In this document: in pieces, positions 1 to 8,468 of the stretch
Position numbering within the stretch: position 1 is the first letter of the stretch
Layout of the letters: each line of letters begins with the position of its first letter
Assembly (NCBI GenBank): GCA_963763135.1
Contig: CAVXNJ010000012.1
Span: 496,001-560,000, forward strand
Length of the DNA: 64,000 bases
Direction: 5' to 3'
DNA from: JANMZO01 sp963763135
GTDB taxonomy: Bacteria > Actinomycetota > Acidimicrobiia > Acidimicrobiales > JANYDT01
The notes under the pieces: model-generated
What the model saw: the letters and a program-made list of their open reading frames with translations, nothing else
Told to the model about the DNA's origin: nothing
Database searches by the model: none
Position numbers and translations under genes: made by a program

Positions 1-495
1 CATTCGCCGGCGGCCCTACTTCCACAGTTACTTTGAACTTCGGCAAGGCCCCGCCTCCGCTCCGCTTCGCCACCCAACCACGTGCGGCCCTCATTCGGTC
101 TCGGTAGCCTCACTCGCTCCAGTCGCTGCGCTCCCTACGCTCTTTCAGCCCTCGCCGAGGCCGCCGGTCTGAACGTTGGAAGGCCCCGGCTCCGCTCCGC
201 TTCGCCACCCAACCCGAGTTTGCGGGAAAACGATCGCCCACACACCGACACAAATGCCGCACACACAGATGCGCGCCTGACGACGCTGCCAACCCGCTGA
301 CGAGTTTGCGGAAAAACTGTCGCTCATCGACACATGTTCCGCACAATCCCTTGCGTGCCAGTGTGACTGGCCGGTAGAACCCGACTGCGGCGTGAGGGAA
401 CCCAACCTCGGTCGACGGTCGCTTAGCCCGGCAGTTTCGGGCCGGGTTGGGTACCCAGCCGAGCGGGTTGGGCGGCGATCAACCCGACGTTGGGT
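1..495. repeat. Intergenic region with GGTGCCGAAGCG-family repeat
   Basis: No convincing gene is visible; the short ORFs here are arginine- and serine-rich in all frames. Two similar blocks (about 45-110 and 180-225) contain CCGCTCCGCTTCGCCACCC, the reverse complement of a dispersed repeat core (consensus near GGTGCCGAAGCG) found again near 7.6, 35.7, 54.0 and 61.9 kb. Between the blocks is a CTCACTCGCTCCAGTCGCTG stretch typical of the same family. The 380-495 part carries several CCCAAC/GTTGGG inverted words. Confidence 0.6.
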
Positions 496-925
496 CTAAG
501 GCTGGCCGTTTTTGACGATCGGGCAGTCGGAGGAGACGTTGATGAACGTGATCCCCGCTCCGTAGTTTCGGTGCAGGAGAATCTCGAACTCGACCTGTTG
601 ATCGCAGGTCATCTTCTCGAAGAACGCTACGTAGGGACGCTGCGAAAACATCACGTCGACTCGGGCTTGAGTGCGTCAAGAACCAACCAATTGGATCGGC
701 GTCGCCGAAATGCGTCACCTTCGGAAGACCCTTCACACAGAACCCAACCTTCAGGCGTTTTCCGTTGACCAGCGAGTTGTTCTCTGCCCCACACAGGGCC
801 ACTTCGGGGCCGGGGCCGGGCGGGGTTTTCGGCGCCTTCGAACCACACGACGACAGAGTCACGGCCGCAACTGCGGCGCAAAGCGGTAGGAGAAGCCCGT
901 GACCTCGTCGTCGAAGAAACGTCAC
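496..925 (-). CDS. Small lipoprotein, frameshifted
   Basis: The GTG start at 925 lies 7 bases beyond the ilvD stop, so the two are probably co-transcribed. The N-terminus has a basic region, a hydrophobic segment and a lipobox (TLSSC, about residues 24-28), which predicts a membrane-anchored lipoprotein. The first frame reads sensibly to about GWFLT, then turns into arginine-rich sequence. Dropping one base near 670-700 restores a protein-like continuation (VDVMFSQRPYVAFFEKMTC and onward) ending with a TAG at 496-498, about 142 residues in all. The protein has four or five Cys residues. I recognise no family. Either a base-calling error or a real frameshift would explain this. Confidence 0.6.
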
Positions 926-932
926 CCGTGAC

Positions 933-2624
933 TCATGGAAGCGTTACTGCGCCCATTTCTGCACCTTGGACGAGCTTGGCGTACTTGGCGAGAACGCCGG
1001 AGGTGTAGCGGGGTTCGGGGAGCTTCCAGTCGAGCTTGCGCTCGTCGAGCACGGCCTGGTCGACCAACACGTGGAGGGCGCGGTTGGGGACGTCGATCTT
1101 GATGATGTCGCCGTCCTGGAGGAACGCAATTGGTCCGCCGTCGACGGCTTCCGGGGCGACGTGGCCGATGCAGAAGCCCCAGGTGCCACCGGAGAAGCGG
1201 CCGTCGGTGATGAGCGCGCAGCTCGAGCCGAGACCGGCGCCCTTCATGGCACCGGTGATGGCGAGCATCTCGCGCATGCCGGGGCCACCCTTCGGGCCCT
1301 CGTAGCGGATGACGACGACGCTGCCGTGGTCGATCGTGCCGCCAAGAATGGCGTCCATCGCCGAATCTTCGCCTTCGAACACGCGGGCCGGACCTTCGAA
1401 GTTCATCTGGTCCTTGGTCAGACCGGCGACCTTCACGACGCTGCCCTGCGGGGCGAGCGTGCCGTGCAGCACGACGATGCCAGGATCGGCGTGGATCGGG
1501 TCGCTGATCGGGTGGATGACGACGCCATCGGGCTTCGGCGGATTGAGTTCCTCGAGGTTCTCGGCCATGGTCTTGCCGGTGACGGTCATGACGTCGCCGT
1601 GCAGCAGACCCTCTTCGAGGAGGTGCTTCATGAGGACCGGGATGCCACCGATGTTGTCGATGTCGGTCATGTGGAAGCGGCCGCCCGGCTTGGTGTCGGC
1701 GATGTGCGGAACCTTCAGGCCAACCCGGTTGAAGTCGGCCAGCTTGAGGTCGACCCGGGCCTCGTGGGCGATGGCGAGGAGGTGAAGGACAGCGTTGGTG
1801 GAACCGCCGAGGGCGAGCACGACGGTGATCGCGTTCTCGAAGGCCTTCATCGTCATGATGTCGCGGGCCCGGATGCCCTTGTCGATCAGGTTCATGAGGG
1901 CGATACCGCTCTGGTAGGCGTAGTCGTCGCGGCGACGGTCGACGGCCGGGGCACTCGCACTGCCGAGCAGCGACATGCCGAGCGCTTCGCCGACGCTGGC
2001 CATCGTGTTGGCCGTGAACATACCGGCGCAGCTGCCTTCGGTCGGGCAGGCGTTGTGCTCGATCAGGGAAAGCTCGGCGTCGGTCAACTTGCCGACGGCA
2101 TGGGAGCCAACCGCTTCGAAGACGCTCGTGATGTCGAGCGCCTCGCCGTGGGCACCACGACCGGGAAGGATCGTTCCGCCGTAGAGGAAGATGCTCGGGA
2201 GGTTGAGTCGTGCAGCGGCCATGAGCATGCCAGGCAGGCTCTTATCGCAGCCGGCGAAGGTGGCGAGTGCGTCGAAGCGCTCGGCGTGCATCACGGTCTC
2301 GACCGAGTCGGCGATGACCTCACGGCTGACGAGCGAAGCGCGCATACCTTCGTGACCCATCGAGATGCCGTCGGACACGGCGATCGTGACAAACTCGAGC
2401 GGATACCCGCCGGCCAGGCGGATGCCTTCCTTCGCCTTCTTGGCCAGACGGTCGAGGGGAAGGTTGCACGGGGTTACTTCGTTCCAACTCGACGCCACGC
2501 CGACCTGCGGCTTGTCCCAGTCGCCGTCGTTCATGCCCACAGCTCGGAGCATGGCTCGCGCCGGTGCCTTCTTGTCACCGAGGGTGACGTCGTTTGATCG
2601 GATCTTCCCGTTGTTTTCGGCCAT
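933..2624 (-). CDS. ilvD: Dihydroxy-acid dehydratase
   Basis: IlvD dehydrates 2,3-dihydroxy-3-methylvalerate and 2,3-dihydroxyisovalerate to 2-oxo acids in isoleucine and valine synthesis, in the cytoplasm. The 563-residue product is full length for the family. Visible signatures are TPCN (Cys53), AGCDKSLPGM and CPTEGSCAGMFTANTM, which supply the three Fe-S cluster cysteines and identify the IlvD/Edd family. The C-terminus contains GRFSGGTWGFCIGHVAPEA, the second family signature. The start MAENNGKIRSNDVTLG matches the usual IlvD N-terminus. No other ilv gene is in the window; the downstream neighbour is the small lipoprotein. Confidence 0.97.
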   Translation of the reverse strand: MAENNGKIRSNDVTLGDKKAPARAMLRAVGMNDGDWDKPQVGVASSWNEVTPCNLPLDRLAKKAKEGIRLAGGYPLEFVTIAVSDGISMGHEGMRASLVSREVIADSVETVMHAERFDALATFAGCDKSLPGMLMAAARLNLPSIFLYGGTILPGRGAHGEALDITSVFEAVGSHAVGKLTDAELSLIEHNACPTEGSCAGMFTANTMASVGEALGMSLLGSASAPAVDRRRDDYAYQSGIALMNLIDKGIRARDIMTMKAFENAITVVLALGGSTNAVLHLLAIAHEARVDLKLADFNRVGLKVPHIADTKPGGRFHMTDIDNIGGIPVLMKHLLEEGLLHGDVMTVTGKTMAENLEELNPPKPDGVVIHPISDPIHADPGIVVLHGTLAPQGSVVKVAGLTKDQMNFEGPARVFEGEDSAMDAILGGTIDHGSVVVIRYEGPKGGPGMREMLAITGAMKGAGLGSSCALITDGRFSGGTWGFCIGHVAPEAVDGGPIAFLQDGDIIKIDVPNRALHVLVDQAVLDERKLDWKLPEPRYTSGVLAKYAKLVQGAEMGAVTLP

Positions 2625-2934
2625 GTTGCAACTCTATGCGCAGACTCGGTGGAGCTACGAGCCGAAAGGTCGACGGAGAGTTCAGGGGTCTCGGTACCTG
2701 ACTATCGCGTGAAGGTACCCAACCTCATCAGAAACGTTACGGCCAGCGTCTCCAGGGCCGACGTTGGGTACCGGCGAGGGACAAGACGGGAGCCAGCGGC
2801 GACAACGTTGGGCCCCGGGTCAACCTGCAGGTTCCGGGTCAGTACGCAGGTTGCACGACGACCCGAATCACGCGTCATGACCCACAACCTGCACAACGAC
2901 CCGGAACTGGCCGGGTCCCGGCCGGCCCCACCAG
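2625..2934. repeat. Intergenic region with two inverted repeats
   Basis: This gap lies between the stop of the membrane-protein gene and the ilvD start, both on the minus strand. It holds GGTACCCAAC at 2714-2723 paired with GTTGGGTACC at 2763-2772, a perfect 10-bp inverted repeat. A larger imperfect one has arms of about 23 bp at 2831-2853 and 2885-2907 (GTTCCGGGTC and GACCCGGAAC at the outer ends). Neither is followed by a clear T-run. They could end the upstream transcript or be remnants of a repeat family. The ilvD promoter is presumably here too but is not recognisable. Confidence 0.55.
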
Positions 2935-3882
2935 CTAGACGTCCGAGGGGGTGGTGGCGTAACGGCGCTCGTCGGCCTCGGCCAGGAAGCGTCCGGGAAG
3001 GGTGGGCACGATGAGAAAGCGGGCCGAACGGCCCTCGCGGAACTTGTCCCGGCCCTCGCGAAGGGTCATGTCGACCTTCTCCCGGAACCGCACTTCCACG
3101 GCAAGGCCCGATGCGGTCTGGGTGAGATCGAGCGCATCGGTGTCGGCGACAGCGACGGAGATCGACTCGACCTGGGCCCGGCGGAAAAGGTGCGGCTCCC
3201 GCACGGCGGAGCCGTCGTGCAGCACGAAACCCGCCGGCACGAACACGACAAACCGCTTGGCCAGTGCATACAGCGACCGGGCGAGAACGAATGCGACACC
3301 CCAACCGATGACCAGCACCGGAACGCCAACCGCCCAGTTCTTCGCCGCCAATAGCAGCACGCCGGCGACCGAACCGGCGACAACCAGAGCCGCGGACACC
3401 GGAACCACCAGAACCTGCAGCAGCGCCCCCGGACGCAGAAGGAACCTGCGCTCATTCGGATACGCCGGACCGTTCACGTGCAGGTGGCCGGTCTCGGGAT
3501 GAAGTGCGGTTCCCGCGGCGGCAATCGCGAGCACAACGCCGGCAACGGCGAGCGGCGTGTGGGCGTTGTCAGCGCCGTTCAGGTCAAACGCCGCCCAGAG
3601 AGTGGCCGCAACCGCCGCCGGAGCGGTGCACCGCATCAGAACCAGACCGATCGGATGGGCGATCAGCGTCGCCAGAAACGATGCCGCCCACGCCACGCCG
3701 GCCAACCCGAGCACTGCGTACTTCACCGAATCGGAATGACCGTCGCCCGCCCAACTCAGCAGCTGTCCACCGACGGGGGCCAACGCAAACCACACAACAC
3801 GCAGCACCCACGGCCAGGCCCGCTCCACCGTGAGGGGCCGAGGAGCCACTAGATCGGTTGCGTTGTTTGCCACATCGTCCAC
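2935..3882 (-). CDS. Polytopic membrane protein of unknown function
   Basis: The frame is open further upstream, but that extension overlaps the LysE-family gene and is arginine-rich, so the GTG at 3882 (VDDVANNATDLVAPRP) is the better start, giving about 315 residues. About six hydrophobic segments are visible: four in the N-terminal half (such as YAVLGLAGVAWAASFLATLI) and two around residues 180-240. A soluble C-terminal domain of about 90 residues with many charged positions follows. I do not recognise a family. It ends upstream of ilvD, separated by hairpin-forming sequence, so shared transcription is uncertain. Confidence 0.7.
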   Translation of the reverse strand: MDDVANNATDLVAPRPLTVERAWPWVLRVVWFALAPVGGQLLSWAGDGHSDSVKYAVLGLAGVAWAASFLATLIAHPIGLVLMRCTAPAAVAATLWAAFDLNGADNAHTPLAVAGVVLAIAAAGTALHPETGHLHVNGPAYPNERRFLLRPGALLQVLVVPVSAALVVAGSVAGVLLLAAKNWAVGVPVLVIGWGVAFVLARSLYALAKRFVVFVPAGFVLHDGSAVREPHLFRRAQVESISVAVADTDALDLTQTASGLAVEVRFREKVDMTLREGRDKFREGRSARFLIVPTLPGRFLAEADERRYATTPSDV

Positions 3883-3947
3883 ACCCAAGATCGTAGGTCT
3901 CGAATCGAGCACCGTTGACGCCCGACGCGTGCCGCAACGGACAGGAC

Positions 3948-4589
3948 CTACCGGGACGAACGACGGTGCGGAAGGGAAATCGTGAGGAGCCCGAGTCCGA
4001 TCAGAATGCCTCCCTCCGCATATCGCAACCTGCGGATCGCACCGAGCTTTCGGCCGAACAACCCGCCGACCCGTGCGCCGAGTACCGCGTACATCGAATC
4101 GGAGCAGAGCCCGAGCGCGATGTACATCAGCCCGAGGACCAGCGTTTGTGACCACACCGGGCCGCGTTCGGGCTTGATGAACTGCGGAAGGAACGCCATG
4201 AAGAAGATCGCGACCTTGGGGTTGAGCAGGTTGACGGTGAACGCCTCGATAAACAGTCGCTTCTCAGTTTTCACCGCCGGCGCGGTGACGGTCGTCTGTC
4301 GACGCGCACCCCGAAGTGACTTGATTCCCAGATAGATCAGGTACACCCCTCCAAAGACCTTCACCGCGGAAAACGCAATCGACGAGGCCACGACGACGGC
4401 GGAGAGGCCCGCGACCGCCGCAAACACGTGAATGACCGAAGCCGCGTGCACGCCGAGGACCGACACCAGACCGGCCCGGGTTCCCTGCGAACTGCTTCGG
4501 GCGACGATGAACAGCACCGCCGGGCCGGGTATCAGAAGGAGGGCGATCGATGAAGCGATGAAGACCGGTAGCAACGACAGGGCAGGCAC
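3948..4589 (-). CDS. LysE/RhtB-family exporter
   Basis: This is a small membrane transporter of the LysE/RhtB superfamily, which exports amino acids or similar metabolites; the substrate cannot be told from sequence. Features are an N-terminal hydrophobic helix with IPGPAVLFIVARSSSQGTRAG (the conserved PGP and downstream Gly/Arg region), six predicted membrane segments and the conserved NLLNPKVAIFFMAFLPQF stretch. The frame runs back to 4700, but those extra residues are encoded by the 17-bp repeats at 4619-4669 and do not resemble the family. The GTG at 4589 gives a normal length of about 213 residues. It is divergent from ligA. Confidence 0.88.
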   Translation of the reverse strand: MPALSLLPVFIASSIALLLIPGPAVLFIVARSSSQGTRAGLVSVLGVHAASVIHVFAAVAGLSAVVVASSIAFSAVKVFGGVYLIYLGIKSLRGARRQTTVTAPAVKTEKRLFIEAFTVNLLNPKVAIFFMAFLPQFIKPERGPVWSQTLVLGLMYIALGLCSDSMYAVLGARVGGLFGRKLGAIRRLRYAEGGILIGLGLLTISLPHRRSSR

Positions 4590-4618
4590 GACCCCAACGT
4601 ACCGACCACGCACTCCGG

Positions 4619-4669
4619 TCCGAGTCGCATTTCGATCCGAATCGCATTTCGGTCCGAATCGCATTTCGA
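4619..4669. promoter_or_regulatory. Three tandem 17-bp repeats between lysE-like gene and ligA
   Basis: Three head-to-tail 17-bp units (4619-4635, 4636-4652, 4653-4669; consensus TCCGAATCGCATTTCGR) fill the middle of the divergent intergenic region, 30 bases from the exporter start and 64 from the ligA start. Only two positions vary. The position and tight spacing suggest an iterated protein-binding site, but no regulator gene lies beside it, so this role is inferred. Confidence 0.5.
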
Positions 4670-4732
4670 TCCGAGCCCACCGAAACACGACATCGTTCAC
4701 GAGACTCCCGAGAGTCGCGTAGGGTGCGTGGC

Positions 4733-6791
4733 ATGGCGAGCCACGGTCTCGAAGACGAAAACCCCAGCCGCGTGATCAGAGACGAGATCGCCGCGCTCAG
4801 GTCCGAGATCGCACGCCACAACCGGCTGTACCACCAGCTCGATGATCCCGAGATCACCGACGCCGATTACGACGCGCTCGTGCGTCGGCTTCGTCAGCTC
4901 GAAGAGGAACTTCCCGAGGAGATCACCGACGACTCGCCGACCCAACTCGTCGGGGCCAAGCCGGCCGCGCAGTTCTCCGAGGTCCATCACCTTCAGCCGA
5001 TGATGTCGCTCGACAACGTCTTCGACGAAGACGAGATGGCCGGCTGGTGGAAGCGCAACCAGAAGATCCTCGGCGACGTCCCGGTGCAGTTCGTATGTGA
5101 ACTTAAGATTGACGGACTCGCCATGTCGTTGCTGTACCGCAACGGCGTCTACGAGCGGGCGGCCACCCGAGGCGACGGTCGAGTGGGCGAAGACGTCACC
5201 GAGAACGTGCGCACCATCGCCGCCGTCCCGAAGCATGTCGTGGGTGCAACTGCCGACCTTCTCGAGGTTCGCGGCGAAGTGTTCATGCCGACCGAAGCGT
5301 TCGTGGCGCTCAACAACCGTCGCCACGACGCGGGTGAGGCGCTCTTCGCAAACCCCCGCAACTCGGCTGCCGGCAGTCTTCGCCAGAAGGACCCGTCGAT
5401 CACGGCAGGTCGCGAACTCTCGTTTCTCTGCTACCAGCTCGGCGTGGTGCAGGGCGGACCGTCGTTCACGACCCACTCGGAAACGCTCGCGTATCTGGCC
5501 GACGCCGGATTCCCCGTGAATCCCGAGATCAAGGTCGTCGACTCGATCGACGAGGTCAACGCGTTCTGTCGTCACTGGCAGGTTCACCGCCACGACCTCC
5601 CCTACGAGATCGACGGCGTCGTCGTGAAGATCGACAACCTCGATCAGCGAGGTGAACTCGGCGCCACATCGAAGGCCCCGCGTTCGGCCATCGCGTTCAA
5701 GTTCCCGCCTGAGGAACGCCAGACCCTTCTGAAGGACATCATGGTGTCGATCGGTCGAACCGGTCGCGCCACACCGTTCGCGGTGCTTGAGCCGGTGTTC
5801 GTCGGCGGGTCCACCGTTGGCATGGCCACCCTGCACAACCAGGACCAGGTCCGGATCAAAGACGTACGGCCGGGCGACACGGTCATCGTCCGCAAGGCCG
5901 GCGACGTGATTCCTGAGGTGGTCGGGCCGGTGCTGGCACTGCGTCCACCGGGTCTGGCCGAATGGGTATTCCCGACGCTGTGTCCGGACTGCAGGACCGA
6001 GATGCTTCGCCCCGAAGGCGAAAGCGACACCCGCTGTATCAACCCCGACTGCCCGGCTCAGGCGTGGGCGCGAATCGTGCACTTCGGGTCGCGTGGCGCC
6101 ATGGACATCGAGGGCCTGGGCGAACGAACCGTAAGCACCTTTATCGATGCCGGACTGCTCAACAACGTCGGCGACATCTATCTCCTTGAAGGACCGGATC
6201 GACGATCTCCGCAAGCTCGAAGGGTTCGGCCAGACGTCGATCGACAATCTGCTGGCGGCGATCGAAGGCTCCAAACAGCGTCCGCTCGGCAACCTGCTCT
6301 TCGGTCTCAACATCCGCCACGTAGGCGGAACGATGGGGCAGGTGCTCGCCAAAGGATTCGGCCACATGGACCGACTCGCGCAGGCGACGGCCGAGGAGAT
6401 CGCGAACACCGAGGGGGTCGGGTCGATCATCGCGGAATCCGTCGCCGCCTGGTTCCGAGCGCCGGCCAACATTGAGCTGGTCGATCGTCTGCGCGCATAT
6501 GGATGTAACTTCGAAGGCCCGGCTGCTCCCACGGCGACACAGACCCTCGCCGGTAAAGCCGTTGTCGTCACCGGGAGCCTGGTCGGGTTCTCGCGTGACG
6601 GTGCGGAGGAAGCGATCAAGGAACGCGGGGGAAAGTCACCCGGGTCGGTGTCGAAGAAGACGCTGGCGGTCGTCGTAGGCGAGGAGCCCGGCGCGTCGAA
6701 GCTGGCCAAGGCCACCGAACTCGGTGTGCCGATCTTGAACGAGGCTCAGTTCGTCGAGTTGCTCGAGACGGGCGAGTTGCCGGCGTCGTGA
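4733..6791 (+). CDS. ligA: NAD-dependent DNA ligase (one frameshift)
   Basis: LigA seals nicks using NAD+ in replication and repair. Domain order: Ia region (HNRLYHQLDDPEITDADYD), adenylation domain with the KxDG nucleotidyl-transfer motif (CELKIDGLAMSLLYRNG), OB fold, Cys4 zinc finger (CPDC, then CINPDCPAQ), helix-hairpin-helix repeats and a C-terminal BRCT domain (GKAVVVTGSLVGFSRDGAEE). The ATG at 4733 is preferred to the in-frame GTG at 4724. At about 6181 the frame breaks: removing one T yields DIYSLKDRIDDLRKLEGFG and a normal 685-residue ligase. Because LigA is essential in most bacteria, a sequence error is likelier than a dead gene. The 3' end overlaps the convergent DUF2085 gene by 46 bases. 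Confidence 0.93.
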
Positions 6792-7474
6792 CGCTCCTGG
6801 TCCCGCTCAGCGGCGCGACGTGAGCGCGCTGGTACGGGGGGCTCGGCCGTAACCCGAACGTTTGCTTCGCTCCGGGACAACGCAGACGACGCGTTCAGAT
6901 ACGCCTCGAAATCTTCCTTCGACGAGAACCCGGTAGCCAGCGGATCGCGCTCCCACATGCGTCGCTGGTGAGCTTGCGAAATCCGATCGTCTCGGATGTG
7001 GCGGCACAAGACGGTGAAGGCACACAGCCCGCCGTAGATGAGCGCCATCGCCCAGAACGCGCCGTCGCCGTTGTGGTGCAGGTACCGGTCGAAGCTTCGA
7101 CCGAGTGCGAGCGCGGCCAGGGCGGTGGTAGCCACCTGACGTTTCGCGCTGTAGCGGAAGATACCGACCTGCTCGCCGATGAAGTCGACGACGACCGGAA
7201 GCGGCAACGCGAACAGCGCAAGGGTGTCGAGGCGACCCGGCCAGTGGATCCCGATCAACGACAGCGCAAGCACCGCGAAACTGACGGGGTACAGCACCAG
7301 GCAACGGCGACACACGTGCTTTCCGCCGATGACCGTGCATCGGTCGAGTTCGTCGGGCCAGTGGTGGGACCAGACCATCGTTCGCCAATCGACGTGCGAC
7401 GCCTGCATGGCCGCCTCGTTGAGCGCCCCGACCACCAACCGGTCCGGCATTTCTCGCCTGGGCGTACGACTCAT
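6746..7474 (-). CDS. DUF2085-family membrane protein
   Basis: The 242-residue product has the DUF2085 pattern: a cysteine-rich motif (CTVIGGKHVCRRCLVLYP) followed by several hydrophobic helices and a conserved short PVVVDFIGEQVG stretch. The family is poorly characterised; the Cys residues might bind a metal. The charged C-terminal tail, rich in Arg, Ser and Ala, is encoded in the region overlapping the end of ligA, so the tail may be poorly conserved. An internal ATG at 7450 is an alternative start. Confidence 0.75.
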   Translation of the reverse strand: MSRTPRREMPDRLVVGALNEAAMQASHVDWRTMVWSHHWPDELDRCTVIGGKHVCRRCLVLYPVSFAVLALSLIGIHWPGRLDTLALFALPLPVVVDFIGEQVGIFRYSAKRQVATTALAALALGRSFDRYLHHNGDGAFWAMALIYGGLCAFTVLCRHIRDDRISQAHQRRMWERDPLATGFSSKEDFEAYLNASSALSRSEANVRVTAEPPVPARSRRAAERDQERHDAGNSPVSSNSTN

Positions 7475-7855
7475 GCATGGGTCTATCGACCTATCGCGAC
7501 CAAAACTTGAGGGCCGATCACGTCATCCTGCTACCCGAGTGTGTGCGTCTCCTTAGACCCGGTCCAAGAAATCGCACACACTCCCACAGGCCGCACGTGG
7601 TTGGGTGCCGAAGCGAAGCTGGAGCCGCAGGGTCACGAAGTGGGCCCTGCGCAGATAGAGGGCCCAACCACCGTATTACACACACTCCCAACGGGCCCGG
7701 CCGCCGGCGAATGCGGAGAGAGCGAGTGAGCGCCAGCGAGGGAGTGAGCGCAGCCTTGAGACCGAAAAGCGGCCACGTGGTTGGGTGCCGAAGCGAAGCT
7801 GGAGCCGCAGGGTCACGAAGTGGGCCCTGCGCAGATAGAGGGCCCAGCCACCGTT
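7475..7855. repeat. Intergenic region with direct repeat of about 82 bp
   Basis: Two nearly identical copies of about 82 bp lie at 7594-7675 and 7774-7855, exactly 180 bp apart. Each starts CACGTGGTTGGGTGCCGAAG and contains CCTGCGCAGATAGAGGGCCC. Between them is a GCGAGTGAGCGCCAGCGAGG stretch of the same dispersed family. The copies differ at a few positions near their right ends. No gene is apparent, and the ORFs here mirror the repeats. Confidence 0.75.
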
Positions 7856-8329
7856 TTAATTGACGTTGAGGATCCAGGAATAGCTGACGGACTCGGTTTC
7901 GCGTTCGCCCTGGGAGGGCCAGAAGACGACGGTGGCGGTGACTCCGCCGCCCGGGAGTCGACGGAAGTCCTTCCCGTCAGCCGGGGTGAAGCGGAGTTCG
8001 CCGGTGGCGATGACTTCGTCGACCTGATCTTTCGGGATCTCGTGACCGTTGATGATGATCGCCCCGGTGTAGCCGAATTCCAGGTCCGCGACGATGCTCG
8101 ATTGCGACGGCACGTTCTGGGATGCGTTTGCCGGGGTGACGGACTCCAGGTGCTTCGGAAGGAGGGAATCGACCTTCGTCTCCGTCGACGTAACTGCAAC
8201 CACGAGGACCACCAAGACCGCGATCACGATCGCTCCGGTCAGAAATTTCCCGAGAAGTTCCCGGTTCGTTCGACGGGTTGTTGCCGCACCGGCCGGCAAT
8301 TGCGAAGGCATGCTCATAGCTTCCATCAT
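7856..8329 (-). CDS. Single-pass membrane protein of unknown function
   Basis: The 157-residue product has a short basic cytoplasmic N-terminus, one transmembrane helix (GAIVIAVLVVLVVAVTS, about residues 32-49) and an extracytoplasmic domain of about 105 residues rich in beta-prone sequence, ending at Asn. I recognise no family. It is divergent from the PASTA-kinase gene, with 139 bases between them, and could be read from a shared promoter region. Several in-frame ATGs near the start (8329, 8326, 8317, 8311) leave the exact start open. Confidence 0.65.
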   Translation of the reverse strand: MMEAMSMPSQLPAGAATTRRTNRELLGKFLTGAIVIAVLVVLVVAVTSTETKVDSLLPKHLESVTPANASQNVPSQSSIVADLEFGYTGAIIINGHEIPKDQVDEVIATGELRFTPADGKDFRRLPGGGVTATVVFWPSQGERETESVSYSWILNVN

Positions 8330-8468
8330 CGCAGCGCCACGCCACTACCGCCGCTCCAAGGCCGCAGCATGTCGATCTCGCCCGCAACCGGCGGTTTCGA
8401 CGACGGCGAATTCTCACGAACAGTGATCCCTCAATTAGCGGGTCGTTGCCGGTAGCGTGGTTACGTAT

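Noticed and set aside
1..495. Small protein genes in the first 500 bases
   Set aside because: Short arginine-rich frames overlap one another and follow the dispersed repeat.
966..2597. Long antisense open frame of 543 codons opposite ilvD
   Set aside because: It is the mirror of a conserved gene in high-G+C DNA and has no recognisable protein composition.
3948..4700. Longer N-terminus for the LysE-family exporter
   Set aside because: The extra residues are translated from the 17-bp repeats and do not match exporter N-termini. The GTG at 4589 gives a normal length.
4697..6715. Long antisense open frame of 672 codons opposite ligA
   Set aside because: Same reason: ligA is conserved on the plus strand, and the antisense product is Arg/Val-rich without domains.
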